A stretch of DNA of 64,000 nucleotides from Aplectana chamaeleonis (lineage: Eukaryota > Nematoda > Chromadorea > Rhabditida > Cosmocercidae): contig JAPDOI010000889.1 in assembly GCA_029168955.1 (NCBI GenBank), forward strand, positions 124,001-188,000, given 5' to 3'. The position numbers and the translations under genes were made by a program. Positions 1 to 11,327 of the stretch are shown here, piece by piece; the first letter of the stretch is position 1; every line of letters starts with the position of its first letter. The notes under the pieces were generated by a model. It worked only from the letters and a program-made list of their open reading frames with translations. It did not search any database and was not told the DNA's origin.

Positions 1-62
1 GATCTATCTTTTCATCTCTTTCTTGGAGAAAAACTAATAATTCGATGAGAAATGCTTGGTAC

Positions 63-193
63 TATCCTAGACGGAGGGGGGGGGGGCACTATATAAATAT
101 TTTTATACATAACACTGATTGATAGCGATATCAAGTACCTTTACTTCCTTCCTTCCTATGAACTATTTTTGAGTGCCCCCCCCCTATATAGGA
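63..193. mobile_element. Short non-autonomous element (family X), copy 1
   Basis: The left end reads TATCCTAGACGGAGGG and the right end carries a C-run followed by CTATATAGGA, a decayed inverted match. The interior (ACTGATTGATAGCGATATCA) resembles the interior of the better preserved copy at 24,053-24,252. It has no coding capacity. The boundaries are approximate because the right end has diverged. Confidence 0.45.
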
Positions 194-479
194 AAGAACC
201 AAATACTAAATGACGTACATAGGATAGTTCATAATTTTCCTTCATGCCATAATTTATTGCTGACCAATGATTGATATGGATTTTAGATGTAAAACCGTGG
301 TTTTGAATATAGTTCGATGTTGAACATTCGCGTGACGTTGAGCGTTGATGTAAACATATTGATCGCCGCAATAATGAATAAATTTTTTACCGACTGTGAA
401 TCATAAATCTGTGACTGGAAGGTTAGATTGGGTGGGGCATGCCAGTTTATTAATAGGAGCGTGAGGAAGTGATGAGTGT

Positions 480-690
480 CCGCCAACCGCTACCATTTCG
501 TCGGCGACCAGGGGAAGGCGAGCGGGTGGTTGTGTTGTGGCGAGCGCGCCGCCGAATTAATGGTGGCGGGCGGCGAGCCCCAGACGGCGAGTGCTCGCCA
601 CCCGCTGCCATTGCGCTCGCTGCCCGCGAAAAGGGTTGCTCGCCACCGGACTTTTGGTTAGCGGGTGGGGAGCTCCAACCTTCTGAGTAA
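480..690. repeat. GC-rich repeat cluster with GCGGGTGGCGAGC-like words
   Basis: The stretch is far richer in GC than its AT-rich surroundings. It carries repeated words built on GCGGGTGG and GGCGAGC in both orientations, for example GGCGAGTGCTCGCC, which is itself palindromic. The same words recur at 1,060-1,240. The open frames here are by-products of base composition. It is probably a non-autonomous repeat family, but no clear terminal repeats or target duplication were found. Confidence 0.45.
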
Positions 691-1059
691 GGCAGTTATT
701 TATGTGCTGCCTCTCCGAATGACAACGCGAGGTCGCACAAATCTTCTGGCTAACGGGTCAGCGTAATCACGGAGAAAAAGGTAATCTATACATTATGATG
801 CATAGGTCGCAAGTTGGAAAGTTTCTGAAAACTGGTCGAGATGTTTATTGAATTCGAACCTTGGCCTGAACGAATAACATCTGTTTGCGTGTCTAGATGG
901 TCATTGTTGATGTTTCTAGCCTTATGTCACATTTTCGAATTGCCTTGAAACGTTACTGTAGTGTTAGATCACGAAATAAATGAAAAGAAAAGAATAGAAG
1001 AAAAGAAAATGATGCAGAATAAGGAGACGCTGACCACGCTTTTTAAAAATCCGCGGACG

Positions 1060-1240
1060 ACTGGCTCGCAAACAGCTCGCGACCCGCTATACCATTTCTA
1101 CTCGGGCTCGCGACCTGCTGTACCCATAGCGGGTGGCGAGCGGAGACGAGGGGCAGCGGCTGGCGAGCACTTTGAAACGAGGGGTTAGCGGGTGGCGAGC
1201 GATGCTCGAAATGCGCGCGGGTCGCGAGCACCGAGTTCCT
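1060..1240. repeat. GC-rich repeat cluster, second copy of the GGCGAGC family
   Basis: It repeats AGCGGGTGGCGAGCG twice (near 1,128 and 1,186) together with inverted forms such as GCTCGCGACCCGCT. It is related to 480-690. No gene is supported between position 1 and the RTE element at 3,406. Confidence 0.45.
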
Positions 1241-1699
1241 GAGTAGATATTCATCATTCCGTTCCGTTTTGAATTCCAATACAAAACAAAAGCGGTAGGC
1301 TCGACAAAAGGATGCATAGATTTCAATCATTTATGCTGAACAAGAAAGCGATATAAAAATGGGAAAAATTATATTTGCTGACCGTCTGAACCGAAGTAGC
1401 TCACGGATTGCGAAAACCCAGGCTCCTGGGCAGATTTACATTGCGAAATCACTCACATGTTGTTTCTCACCTCAGTATCGCATTCCATGCATATTTCTGG
1501 TTACAGTGCACATGGCACGCAACTACCAATAAGCCCTGGTTGATTCACATAGCACAAATCTAGTGAAATCAACTAAAGCTAACTGATGAGTTTGCCGTTA
1601 GGAGGAATGGGATGAAAAGGTACCCAAGAGATGGAATACTAGCACTCATGCAGACCTCCTGGAAGGGGGTTCCCGCTTCCTTTGTCACCATTGAATTAC

Positions 1700-1880
1700 C
1701 ACAAGCGCAATGAAGGCTGGGGCTGGATGCATCAACGCGAATCTCGCGGTTTGGGCAGGCGCGGGGCACGCAGGGCAGCGAAATCGGTATGCTAAGCCGC
1801 CGGGGCAAGGGCAAGGGCAGTGCCCTCACCTGCCCCAGCTCGTAAGCTGGGGCAGCGCCTGCCCCGGCTGGGGCAAGAGT
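1700..1880. repeat. GC-rich repeat with GGGGCA words, copy 1
   Basis: The segment contains a GCATCAACGCG block followed by repeated GGGGCAAGGGC and CTGGGGCAG words. An inverted relative with the same order of blocks lies at 7,950-8,095, where the strand reads CGTTGATGCATCC next to CCTTGCCCCG. Function is unknown. Confidence 0.35.
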
Positions 1881-3287
1881 GATGAAACGTTGCAGAAATA
1901 TGATACGATGATGTAGTAACCAACATTTTTAAGACTTGCTGTCACTTTCCTCGACATAATATTTTATTTAACTTCTCGTAAACATTTTGTTGCCAAAAAT
2001 TTTCACATTTAGAGGAAAATTGTTCCACTCTCGATTGATTATCTTCACTGGTATCCGACTTAAGCTTAGAAATTAAGCTACATTTTCTGTTTTAATCGAC
2101 TAAATTTTTCCTAATCAATGCGATCTTGAATATTTGGTGGTTAAAATCACAAAGTCAAACGCATGCTTAAAAAATTTCCTCGCACATCGTGGAACGATTA
2201 CTCGGCATGATTTAAAAAAAGAACTGAGCTCAATTACTGTAATAATCGGCATGCAACGGCTTGTATCCTTCTTCACCTTCCTTTGTTTTGTGCTCTCCTT
2301 CTTACATTTTCACAACGGGTGAACATCTTGCAATCCTTTTATTCTCAGTCAAAGAAAACAAGCGAGTGCGAAAGGAAAAATTTGGTCGCTGTAATAAGAT
2401 GAGAAAAGTACAAAATTATCTTAACAATGACTGGTTGTTTCTTTACACTCCAAACTTCAACATCAGATTTCGTGAAAAATGATACTACGAAATCGTGAAA
2501 CTTTATGTAAAGTTGTTCTTGTCGTTTTTTTTTCAAACTGCGCTAACCCGTCAACAGAGCGAAATGACGGATAATCATACCTCATAGTAACTTTGAAGGC
2601 AGGATTCGCGATAAAAACTATTTTTGAGCTCTCTTCATAAGAATGTAGATTTGGTCATCACAAAAGTAAAAATAAGTGAAAAAACCCGGAAATTTGGGGG
2701 AAAACGATCGAAAACAAGGTATAACGGCTAATAACCGGTGTCGGCCGGCCCTAATTAACGAGAATTTCGTCAATGATTGTTTATGCGTCGTTTATTTTGC
2801 TGTTGAAGTAATCAGTAGTCTCCAGAGGTGCTCAGAAATTGCTTTAGAAACAAAATAAAAGTTGACAGAAGAGGCATTTATAGAAATTTTGATGATTGGG
2901 CGCGGGCGGACACCAAGCAATAACTTGTTCCTGAGCGTGTTTTCTACAACTTTTTTCTCTTATTTTCACATTTCACATTTTTTTGTTTACCAGATCTACC
3001 TTCTCATAAGGATAGCACAACAGCCATTCTTATCGCGAGCCCTGCCTTGAAGTAGAAAAAAACGGTGGGCGAAATGGGATTTAAAGCCAGACTACCACTC
3101 ATGGTTTTCTAAATAAATTCCATGATTTTTTCAAAAGTTTATACTCACACGAAGTTCGCAGCATTTGCAGTTTTGCACACGCTGTGAAGCCCAAATAGCG
3201 AGCGAACTCAAAAATAAAATGACATTTCAAAACTGTGAATGAAAATGAAGACATATTTATTATAGTTGTACAATTTCGAAAAAAATG
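1881..3287. other. AT-rich stretch, no gene seen
   Basis: Only short open frames without splice-consistent neighbours or recognisable protein motifs are present. I see no RNA gene or transposon terminus here. Confidence 0.5.
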
Positions 3288-3368
3288 TCGAACGAACGAA
3301 GACGAATTTTTTAATTTTTTTTTCGAACGAACGAAAACGAACGAAAAATCTTTCGAAACTTTCGTTCG
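3288..3368. repeat. CGAACGAA microsatellite
   Basis: The stretch is dominated by CGAACGAA words (TCGAACGAACGAAGACG, then TCGAACGAACGAAAACGAAC) and their complement TTTCGTTCG at the end. It lies directly upstream of the RTE insertion site. Confidence 0.6.
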
Positions 3369-3618
3369 TGTAGAACTATAATATTTATGTTTTATTAGCA
3401 TGCTAGGGGGTGTGTATACAAGTCTGTTGGTACCTGCTCGTTGGTGCCCCTGCTTCTACTGAACCCAGCAGACGTTTGAGTGTACACAGGGAACGTTCGT
3501 GCGATATAGCGTGCACAACTATATCGCGAAAGTATCCCGCACATTGCATAAAGGTGTCGCCGTCCGGCACACCAAGGCCTCTGGTCCATAACACCTTAGG
3601 ATCAGTACCTAAGGGGTC

Positions 3619-6600
3619 ATGGAGTCTTTGGCCACAAGCCACAATTTCGCCACCCTGAACTGTCGATCGCTGTCGAGTGATATCCAAAAAACTGCGCTGT
3701 CCAGACTTCTGACAAGGGAACCACAATAAGTCATAGTGACCATTCCAAATGAAAAGCACTTTTCTAGAACCATTTTTGGACGAAAAGTCCGAATATGCCT
3801 ATCGCAGCTGCCTAGACCCACTCTGAAAAAAGTTATGAGCGTTTTTTAAGGCCTCGCGGCAAGGTAAGGGTACCTACCCCCCATGGAATTTTTAGGGTGT
3901 TTGTAAATTTTTTTTTGGATTTTGCTAAAAACATGTAATTAGGGGTAATCTGGGGTGTTGAACACGAATCTGGGGCTCGCTTCTAAAAATTTTGAGGTTT
4001 ACTGTAGGTTACGGTAGGTAACATGCCATTTAAAGGGCAAAACCTACCTCGATATTCCGATAATCGACAAATGGATATCGAATTCGTATTCAGCACCCCA
4101 AACAACCCCCACATAGAAATTTTGAGACAAATCTGAGACTTCGACCAAACTACCGTATACCCACCGTAATCTACCGTAAGCTGACAAAAATCGATAAACT
4201 GACATCAGATTCGTGTTCAGAACTCCAGATAACCCCCATAGAAACGATTTGAGCTACATCTGTCGTCACATTCCGGAAATCGTCAAAAGTTGATTTTGTC
4301 GTCAATTTTCTCTGCCAGTGGGAAGCTTCAAACAAATATAGTAAAAAACTTCGGAAAAACGACAAATGAACCTCAGATTCGTGATCAGCACCTCAAATAA
4401 CCCCCCAGAACGAATTTTTAGTCGAATCTGGAATATTTTTCTAAAACGCTTCGAGAGCCCTCTAATTGGCGAAAATAAACGCCCAACCGAAAATCCGTAC
4501 AAGTCCAAAACGCTGTTAGTCTGCGCAAAGTTTGGAAAATGTTCCTTCACCCAAACTTCGCTTAGTGGGGTAGTTTTGGGCGCTGAACACGATTATCAGG
4601 TCGGTTTTCGGAATTGCGTAAAAATAATGCGCTTTTCGGAGGGTACAATAGGTACGAAAATCACAGAAAAAACGCTCATAACTTTTTTCAGAGTGGGTCT
4701 AGGCAGCTGCGATGGGCATATTCGGACTTTTCGTCCAAAAATGGTTCTAGAAAAGTACATTCCATTTGGAATGGTCACTATGACTTATTGTGGTTTCCTT
4801 GTGAGCTATTTCCATGCACCGTTTGCTGCTTTGCAGGAAACCCGCCTCAAGGATAGACCCGTCATCAGCGTCGGAGAGTACACCATCTACTGCGGTAACG
4901 CTGACGATAGGAGAGTGGGAGGCTGTGCAATAGCTGTAAGGAAGGATTTCAATGGTATGGTCAAGGAGTTTGGCTCAACGTCGTGCCGGAATGCATTCGT
5001 ACGACTGCGGGATCACAGAGGATTCAATCTGTGGATAGTGAGTGCTCATGCGCCCACTGAAACCGCCGAAGACATTTCGAAGGATGCGTTTTATGAGGAA
5101 CTCAATACGTTGCTGGCCAGGATGCCTTGTCAACATGCTGTTGTCGTGGGGATTGACGCAAATGCGAAGATGGGACTTGATCAGGAATCCGAAGTACTCG
5201 GTAAATGGTTCTACCCAGTGGAGCAAACATCGGACATTGGCTACCGCCTTGTCGACCTTTGTGAACGCAGTGGTCTGATTATTGCATCGACATTCAAGAG
5301 GAATCATCGCCGCCATCAGCTTACGTGGCAGGGACCAACCCAGCTATCTCCAGAAGAGCAGCGAAAGCGGAAGATGACAACTTTGAAACTACAGCTTGAC
5401 TATGTCCTGACGAGGAATATTCCAGTATCGGACATTCGAAGATCTAGAGCTGTGTGGGATGTCGCATTCGATTCGGATCACCGTCCTGTTCTGTTGAACT
5501 TCACTGCGAGGATTCATAAGAGGAAGCGAGGGGCTCAGCCTCTCCAGAGGATTGACATGACAAGTCTCAGAGATGAAGAGTGCAGAAGGAATTTTCGACA
5601 ACGCGTTTCTATTCACATCGGAGTACGGACTAAGAAGAAACTTTGCGACGCGGATTCTTTTGTCAAGTGCATCCAGGACGCTTCGAAAGAGGCACTCCCG
5701 GTTGTACAGCCTAAGAAGAAGTTCGCCTACGTCTCAGAAGAAACAACATCTACCTACAACAGAGTATGTGCTCTCCGAACTGCAGGAAACTTCGTGGAGG
5801 AGAAGCGTCTGAGGAGGAAGTTGCGTCGGCAGCTTCAAAGTGACCGCGAACGAGAATGGACGTGTAGAGCTAAGGAGTTCGAGAAGGCTTGGGAGGAGAA
5901 GAATCCGAAGAAAGCCTACACGTTGCTGCGACAGTATAGCGGGAAGATGAAGAGATGTTCTCCTGTCTTGAACACTACCAATGGAGTTGCAGTTGGTGAT
6001 GCGACGCTGCCAATATGGAAGGATTACTTCAGTTCATTACTGAATCGTCCAGCGCCATCAGTACCTGAGCTCCCGCATGTTCAGAGAGCACAATACGATG
6101 TCAGTGAGGAACCGCCGACTGAGTCTGAAGTTTTGGATTGTGTCCGGAAAATGAAGAATGGAAAGGCAGGTGGAGATGACAACATCACTGCTGAAATGCT
6201 GAAAGCTCTTCCTCCGTCTGGGATTCGTGAAATGACCAACACCATCCGTGCCATATGGATGAGCGAAAGGATACCCGATTCGTGGAGACATGCGATCATC
6301 GTACCTCTTCACAAGAAGCTATCCGTCACGGATCCTAAGAACTACAGAGGAATCTCTCTACTTCGTGTCATGTACAAGGTTTTAGAACGTATCATTCTCG
6401 AGCGACTTATCAAACATCGTGAAGGAACGACCAGAGATGAGCAAGCTGGTTTTCGACCTGGAAGATCGACCATCGACCAAGTGTTCGTCGTGAGAAGAGT
6501 AATTGAATCGTGGCAGCGGTATTCGAAGCCATTACAGCTTGCTTTTTTGGACTTCGAAGCCGCGTTCGACTCTCCTCATCGTGATCGATTGCTCAATGCT

Positions 6601-7734
6601 CTGCGAGTAGATGGAGTCCCGGAAAAGTATGTTCGGTTAATCGAGGACATGAACAAAGGAACAACAGCAGCAGTTCGTACACCTGTCGGATTTACGTCAG
6701 CTTTCGAGGTGAAAACAGGAGTAAGGCAAGGAGCGGTTGCAGGACCTTTTCTTTTCAACTTCGCCGTTGATGACATCATGCGTAGAGTTGCAGAACAATT
6801 TCCTGCGGATGTGATCCTAACACCATCAGGACGCTCCCTTGTCGACCTGGAGTACGCCGACGACATTGTGTTATTCGCTGAAAACAACGCAAAACTGCAA
6901 AGGATTGTGAACCTCGTTTCGAAGTATGCCGCAGCCTATGGACTTCGTCTTCGTCCCGACAAATGCAAGCAGATGTGGGTCTCTCAGAGGCCTTCAACGG
7001 GAGTTTGTGTGGACGGACAACGTATCGAACTGGTGGACGATTTCTGTTATTTGGGCTGTTTGCTGAAGAACGATGGTAGTTATGCAGCGGATATTCGACA
7101 ACGATGTGCGAAAGCTACGTCTGCATTTAATTCTCTAACCAAGTGTTTGTGGTCTACCACCATCGCGAAGGAAGTCAAGTTGCGCGTCTACCTATCCGCT
7201 ATTCGCCCTATCATGATGTACGGATCGGAGACGTGGGCAGCACCGAAGACGCAGATGGAAAGGTTGGATTGCACGGAGAGGAAGCTTTTCAGGCGTTTGC
7301 TTGGATATTTCTGGCCGCGTGTATGCCATAACGAAGACCTTTACAAGGAAATCGACGCAGTACATCAACGCTTGACACGAGGGAGGTGCCAGCATCTCCC
7401 AACGCCATCTCAAGCAGCAATGGAAAGTCGACTTCGACTGCTCGGGCATATACTAAGAAGAACGCCGGATCGTCTCGTACAACACGCTCTAAGAATGCTT
7501 CCAAATCCTGTCTGGAAACGGCCACCTGGGCGTAGGCGAAAGTTCTGGACAGATGTGGTTAAAGAGGATTTAAAGTCACTCGGCATCGAAAGACAGTTCA
7601 GGCGCGGTGTTTGGTTTCGCAGGAAATGGAATAGTGACAGCTGGATGGAATGTGTTCAAATTGTGGCTGAAGACAGTGAAAAATGGACACGGCTGACTAC
7701 TACGACGGCACACCTCGGTGAAGATGCGGAATGA
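3619..7734 (+). pseudogene. RTE endonuclease-reverse transcriptase, split by a foldback insertion
   Basis: The coding region starts at ATG 3,619 (MESLATSHNFATLNCRSL). It is interrupted after 31 codons plus one base, and resumes in phase at 4,805 through the stop at 7,732-7,734. The two parts sum to 1,007 codons plus stop, typical of RTE proteins. The APE endonuclease shows TLN near the start, LQET, a GIDANAK block and SDHRPV. The reverse transcriptase shows NYRGISLL, FLDFEAAFD, TGVRQGAVAGPFLFN (an R where many LINEs have P) and YADD in LEYADDIVLF. The C-terminal part contains YGSETWA and a conserved RRLLGYFWPR block. As it stands, the downstream frame opens inside the foldback element at 4,366, so a translated product would lack the normal endonuclease N-terminus. 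It would act on its own mRNA at nicked target DNA. Family assignment is by motif order and resemblance to nematode RTE proteins. Confidence 0.9.
3713..4801. mobile_element. Foldback (inverted-repeat) DNA element inside the RTE gene
   Basis: The termini are inverted repeats of about 130 bp. The left begins CAAGGGAACCACAATAAGTC and the right ends GACTTATTGTGGTTTCCTTG. The element is flanked by TGA at 3,710-3,712 and 4,802-4,804. Removing it and one TGA restores the RTE frame, which confirms the boundaries and a 3-bp target duplication. The interior is non-coding. It shares subterminal sequence (GTTATGAGCGTTTTT, GCGGCAAGGTAA) with the larger element at 8,452-10,076. The 3-bp duplication is in line with PIF/Harbinger-type or related DNA transposons, but TGA is not the usual TWA. 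Confidence 0.88.
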
Positions 7735-7786
7735 CCGCGTCAGGCGAAAGCCAACCGATTAAGTCAAGTAAGTCATTAGCATGCTA

Positions 7787-8443
7787 CATCATGAAAAAAG
7801 TGAATCCAAGATGTTCAACCGTACCAAAAACAAAAGGAAGTAAAAAGCAGAAGGCTCAGAGCAGGCGGGGTAAAAATTCTCAGCTGTTTCGGCTGATCGA
7901 TAACAGGTTCCAGCCGTAAAATGGTGCGCACCGTACGTCATTGCGTACACTCCGCTGGGGTTAGCTGCCCCGGCGCCATCAAGCGCATGTGCATACGGGG
8001 TAGGGCACAGACTCTCGGGGCACCTTCGCTGGGGTAGCCAGACCCTGCCCCTGTCCTTGCCCCGCCGTGTGCGTTGATGCATCCGGCCCCTGATGTGATA
8101 GGTTAACGGTGAGAAAGTAGGCAAGGAATCTACTAGCAGGAGGTCTAAATGGGTCCCGGACAGTGGTATTCCATCGTGGCAGAGAAAGAGCCTGATGATT
8201 GATGAAGACAACAGTGCTTGTCAACGTCAGTAGGTATTAACTGAACAGGTGTTGTTGGTGGCAAAGTAACTGATGATTAGAATATAAGTAGAATATCTGG
8301 CGACTTTAGCAAAATATCTGACGATCGTAGCAGTGTGCTGCTAGAATTCAATATATGTTAGCAGATTAATCGAAGACTAGAGTGGAATATCTGACGATTA
8401 GAACAGTAATAGCGGTTTGTAGCGGAATATCTGACGATCATAG
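7787..8443. other. Intergenic stretch with a GGGGCA-type GC-rich repeat
   Basis: Positions 7,950-8,095 hold the inverted relative of the repeat at 1,700-1,880. From about 8,270 to 8,440 the words AATATCTGACGAT and TAGCAG recur loosely, and they recur again on the far side of the foldback element (10,105-10,170). This suggests that the element was inserted into an older degenerate repeat. No gene was seen. Confidence 0.45.
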
Positions 8444-8451
8444 CTAGATAT

Positions 8452-10076
8452 GGGCTGTTGCCGATTCGACAGTTGACACAACTGAAACAAGCGTCGAATA
8501 ATGTGTGCCGTCTGTAACCACACACAATACACGGCACTTACGCGCAAATTTCTAAGTTGTCCCCGCTTGAGCAAAATGTTTTCTATAGAACTATAGTGGT
8601 CGATTGAAAGGAATAAGTCGCGTTCTTTTGTCGAATACAACATTTTAAGCGGGGGGTGAGTATTCATGTAGTGGAATGGTTCCAAATGATCGTTTTATGT
8701 GGGGTCTCACTATGGAACTCTCTGTATGCTGTAGGTTACTACTAGTCATACTAACCATTCCTCATGAAATGTAACATAGGCATGGATTCTGAAGAGACTT
8801 TGCGTTCCCCATTGGAGATTGGCGCAAACTCGGTGCACCTATGCTATAGCATATGGCACCGAGTTTGCGCCAACCTTCAACAGTGAACCCGAAGTCTCTT
8901 CCGGAATCACGCTGCCGTTAGTTTTCTAGAACCGTAGTTGGACGTTGAGTCGGAATATGCCCTTTGCAGTGGCCTAGAATCACTCTAGAAAAAGTTATGG
9001 GCGTTTTTCAAAGCCTTGCGGCAAGGTAATGGTACCCATCAGGCAATTTTTGGAGTGTTTTGAAAAAATGTTTCTGATTTCACTCAAAACTTGTATGTAG
9101 GGGTGATCTAGGGTGCTGGACACGAATCTGGAGTCCGTTAGTCGAAATTCTGAAGTTTGCTGTGGTTTACGGTAGGATCCATGCCATTTGGTGGGCTAAA
9201 CCTACCTTAGTAATTCGAAAATCGACAATTGAACCTTAAATTCGTATTCACCACCACGACTCTCCCCGCACTCAAATTTTAAGTCAAGTTTGAGACTTTG
9301 ACCAATCTACCGTATACCCACCGTAATCTGTAAAAATCGATAAACTGATCTCAGATTCGTGTTCAGCACTCGAAATAACCCCCTGATGAACAATTTGAGC
9401 CATATCTATCTTAGCATACCGGAAATCGTCAAAAGTCGCGTTTTGATTCATGATCAGCATAGCAAATAACCCCCTTGGAGAAGTTTTGAACCAAATCTGA
9501 ACTAATGTTCTTGAACGCTCTCAGAACCTTCTAATTGTTATAAGTAACAATTCGTACAGATTCAAAACTATCACTATATGTTGAGTTCGAAAAATGTTCT
9601 TTCACCCAAACTCCATACTTGGACGTTATTGTGGGCGATTTTTTTTTCAAAATACTCTTGTTTCGAAATTGCCTGGTGAGTACCCTTACCTTACCGCGAG
9701 GCTCTGAAAAATGCCTGTAACTTTCTCCAGAGTGATTCTAGGTAACTTCGAAGGGCTTATTCCGACTCAACGTCCAACTACGGCTCTAGAAAACTACATT
9801 TCATGAGGAATGGTTAGAAGTTCCATAGTGAGACCCCACATAAAACGATCATTTGGAACCATTCCACCACATGAATACTCACCCCCCGCTAAAATGTTGT
9901 ATTCGACGAAAAAACGCGACTTATTCCTTTCAATCGACCACTATAGAAAACATTTTGCTCAAGCGGGGACAACTTAGAAATTCGCGCGTAAGTGCCGTGT
10001 ATTGTGTGTGGTTACAGACGGCGCACATTATTCGACGCTTGTTTCAGTTGTGTCAACTGTCGAATCGGCAACAGCC
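8452..10076. mobile_element. Large foldback element with long inverted arms
   Basis: The termini GGGCTGTTGCCGATTCGACA and its complement define arms of about 270 bp with only a few mismatches. The interior arms are more diverged but continue the pairing. The flanks are CTAGATAT at 8,444-8,451 and 10,077-10,084, a 7- or 8-bp target duplication (one base is ambiguous). The duplication size and GGGCTG end suggest a hAT-like non-autonomous element. The inner part is homologous to the 3,713-4,801 element. No transposase frame was seen; the mirrored open frames in the arms are a consequence of the palindrome. Confidence 0.82.
8774..8917. mobile_element. 144-bp TTA-flanked miniature element, copy 1 (nested)
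   Basis: It is a near-perfect hairpin centred on CACCTATGCTATAGCATATGG with termini ACATAGGCATGG and GCTGCCG. Comparison with the opposite arm of the host foldback element, which reads straight through this point, shows the insertion. The flanks are GTA and TTA. The copy at 41,450-41,593 has exactly the same length. Confidence 0.82.
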
Positions 10077-10084
10077 CTAGATAT

Positions 10085-10439
10085 GAATAGGTTCCAGCAG
10101 AATATCTGACACTTCAGGAGAATATTGGACGACTAGAGCCTAATTCCTCGGTTTTAGCAGAGTATCTGACGATCATAGCGTAATAGCAGTCGAGTCTTGG
10201 TAGTTATCAGTCCATTCGGATATCTGAGAAATAGAATAACATGTTTTTATTTTGTAAAAAAAACCGAAAACACTGATTGATTGAGTTCAGAGCATTTCAA
10301 GGTGAATAGAAGTGATTGAACTGATATCTGAACTCGAATTATATTAAAATGAAGTAAACGGCTATATAAAGTAGTGGAAAAGTTGGAACTTGTACGGTTC
10401 GAAGCTGAGCCCTAGCGGAAACGGTGCTCCAATGCGAAA
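10085..10439. other. Intergenic stretch, no gene seen
   Basis: It continues the loose AATATCTGACGAT repeat seen before 8,440 and then becomes ordinary AT-rich sequence. I see no coding or RNA signal. Confidence 0.45.
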
Positions 10440-10865
10440 TACAGTAATATGTGAATCTATCCAACGGCGACACCCCCTTCATGGTCCCGCGGGTGCACTG
10501 CAGCCAAATGTTTTCGTTGTAGGTTTACTGGCGACTCCCTCTTCTCAGAGCGTCGGAGGGCCGTGCGCGGGGGAATTTCCGACCATGGGCGAGCGGCGGG
10601 GGCCATGTTTTGAGAGGGAGGAATCGATGGGCGCGAGGCGGGGGTGTCTCCAAATTTCGCTCGCTTGGTCCTGTGTGGAATACGGAGGGCCGTGCGCCCG
10701 CTCAGACAGTCGGGGAGCACGGGCCCGGGGAATCACCAGTACTTAGCGTGAGCCCGGGATGCACTTCGAGGGATTTGACGCGAGGCCGGTTACTCCAAAA
10801 ATCGGAGAGCGTGGGCCCAGGGATTTCTGAGCACCTAGCGTGGGCCCGGGATGCACTTTAAAGGG
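10440..10865. repeat. GC-rich dispersed repeat with two direct sub-repeats
   Basis: The part near 10,460-10,540 (CATGGTCCCGCGGGTGC, then TTTACTGGCGACTC) recurs at 13,075-13,130 and 13,420-13,475. The part CGGAGGGCCGTGCGC occurs here twice and in complement at 15,820-15,840. Two direct copies of a block ending GGGCCCGGGATGCACTT lie near 10,755 and 10,850. It is probably a non-coding repeat family. The open frames reflect GC content. Confidence 0.45.
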
Positions 10866-11327
10866 CTTGTTCGTGAGTTCCCGTATGGAGAACTGCGCGG
10901 CGCGAGGCTAGGAACTCAATTCGTGACTCATTTCGCCATGGGTTTTTTTCGCGGACAGTCCAATTTTCCTTGATTTTACATATTTTCTTTTGCTTCGTTT
11001 CGTGGTGTACGCTGATGCTTGGGTGAGTAAGGGGCGTAATCTAAAGTTGCTATATAGTTTGGCAGCGGTCATAGTGGCATTGATATCGATTCTAATGTGA
11101 GCACCACCATTCACCAATGTAGCCTAGCTCCATCATATCGAGCTTATCATGTCAAAAAGTCCTTATCACTGTTTTATTTAGCCATGACCGCTCCGCTGCT
11201 TGCTCCGCCTGAACTCGTCAAGCAAGCTAGGCTTCATTGTGTAGCATTACTAATGTGAACTAGTGTTATTACCGTTTTATAATCCTTCCTTACTCCTATA
11301 TCAATGCAGATTTCCTTGTCGTTTCAG

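Larger units (their letters stand above)
3406..7774 (+). mobile_element. RTE-clade non-LTR retrotransposon, nearly complete
   Basis: The element is bounded by an exact 12-bp target site duplication, ATTAGCATGCTA, at 3,394-3,405 and 7,775-7,786. Without the foldback element nested in it, the length is about 3.28 kb, the size usual for nematode RTE elements. It has a 5' leader of about 210 bases, one long coding region for APE endonuclease plus reverse transcriptase, a very short 3' end, and an AAGTC-rich tail (TAAGTCAAGTAAGTC). No lesion was noticed in the coding region other than the nested insertion, so the copy is probably young. The terminus assignment assumes that the duplicated 12-mer is the target. 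Confidence 0.88.

Noticed and set aside
4366..4804. N-terminal extension of the RTE protein starting at 4,366
   Set aside because: These codons lie in the foldback element. The true N-terminus is at 3,619-3,712, as the TGA duplication and restored frame show.
8398..10080. Twin genes encoding similar proteins in opposite orientation
   Set aside because: Both frames are the two arms of one foldback element and have no coding features.
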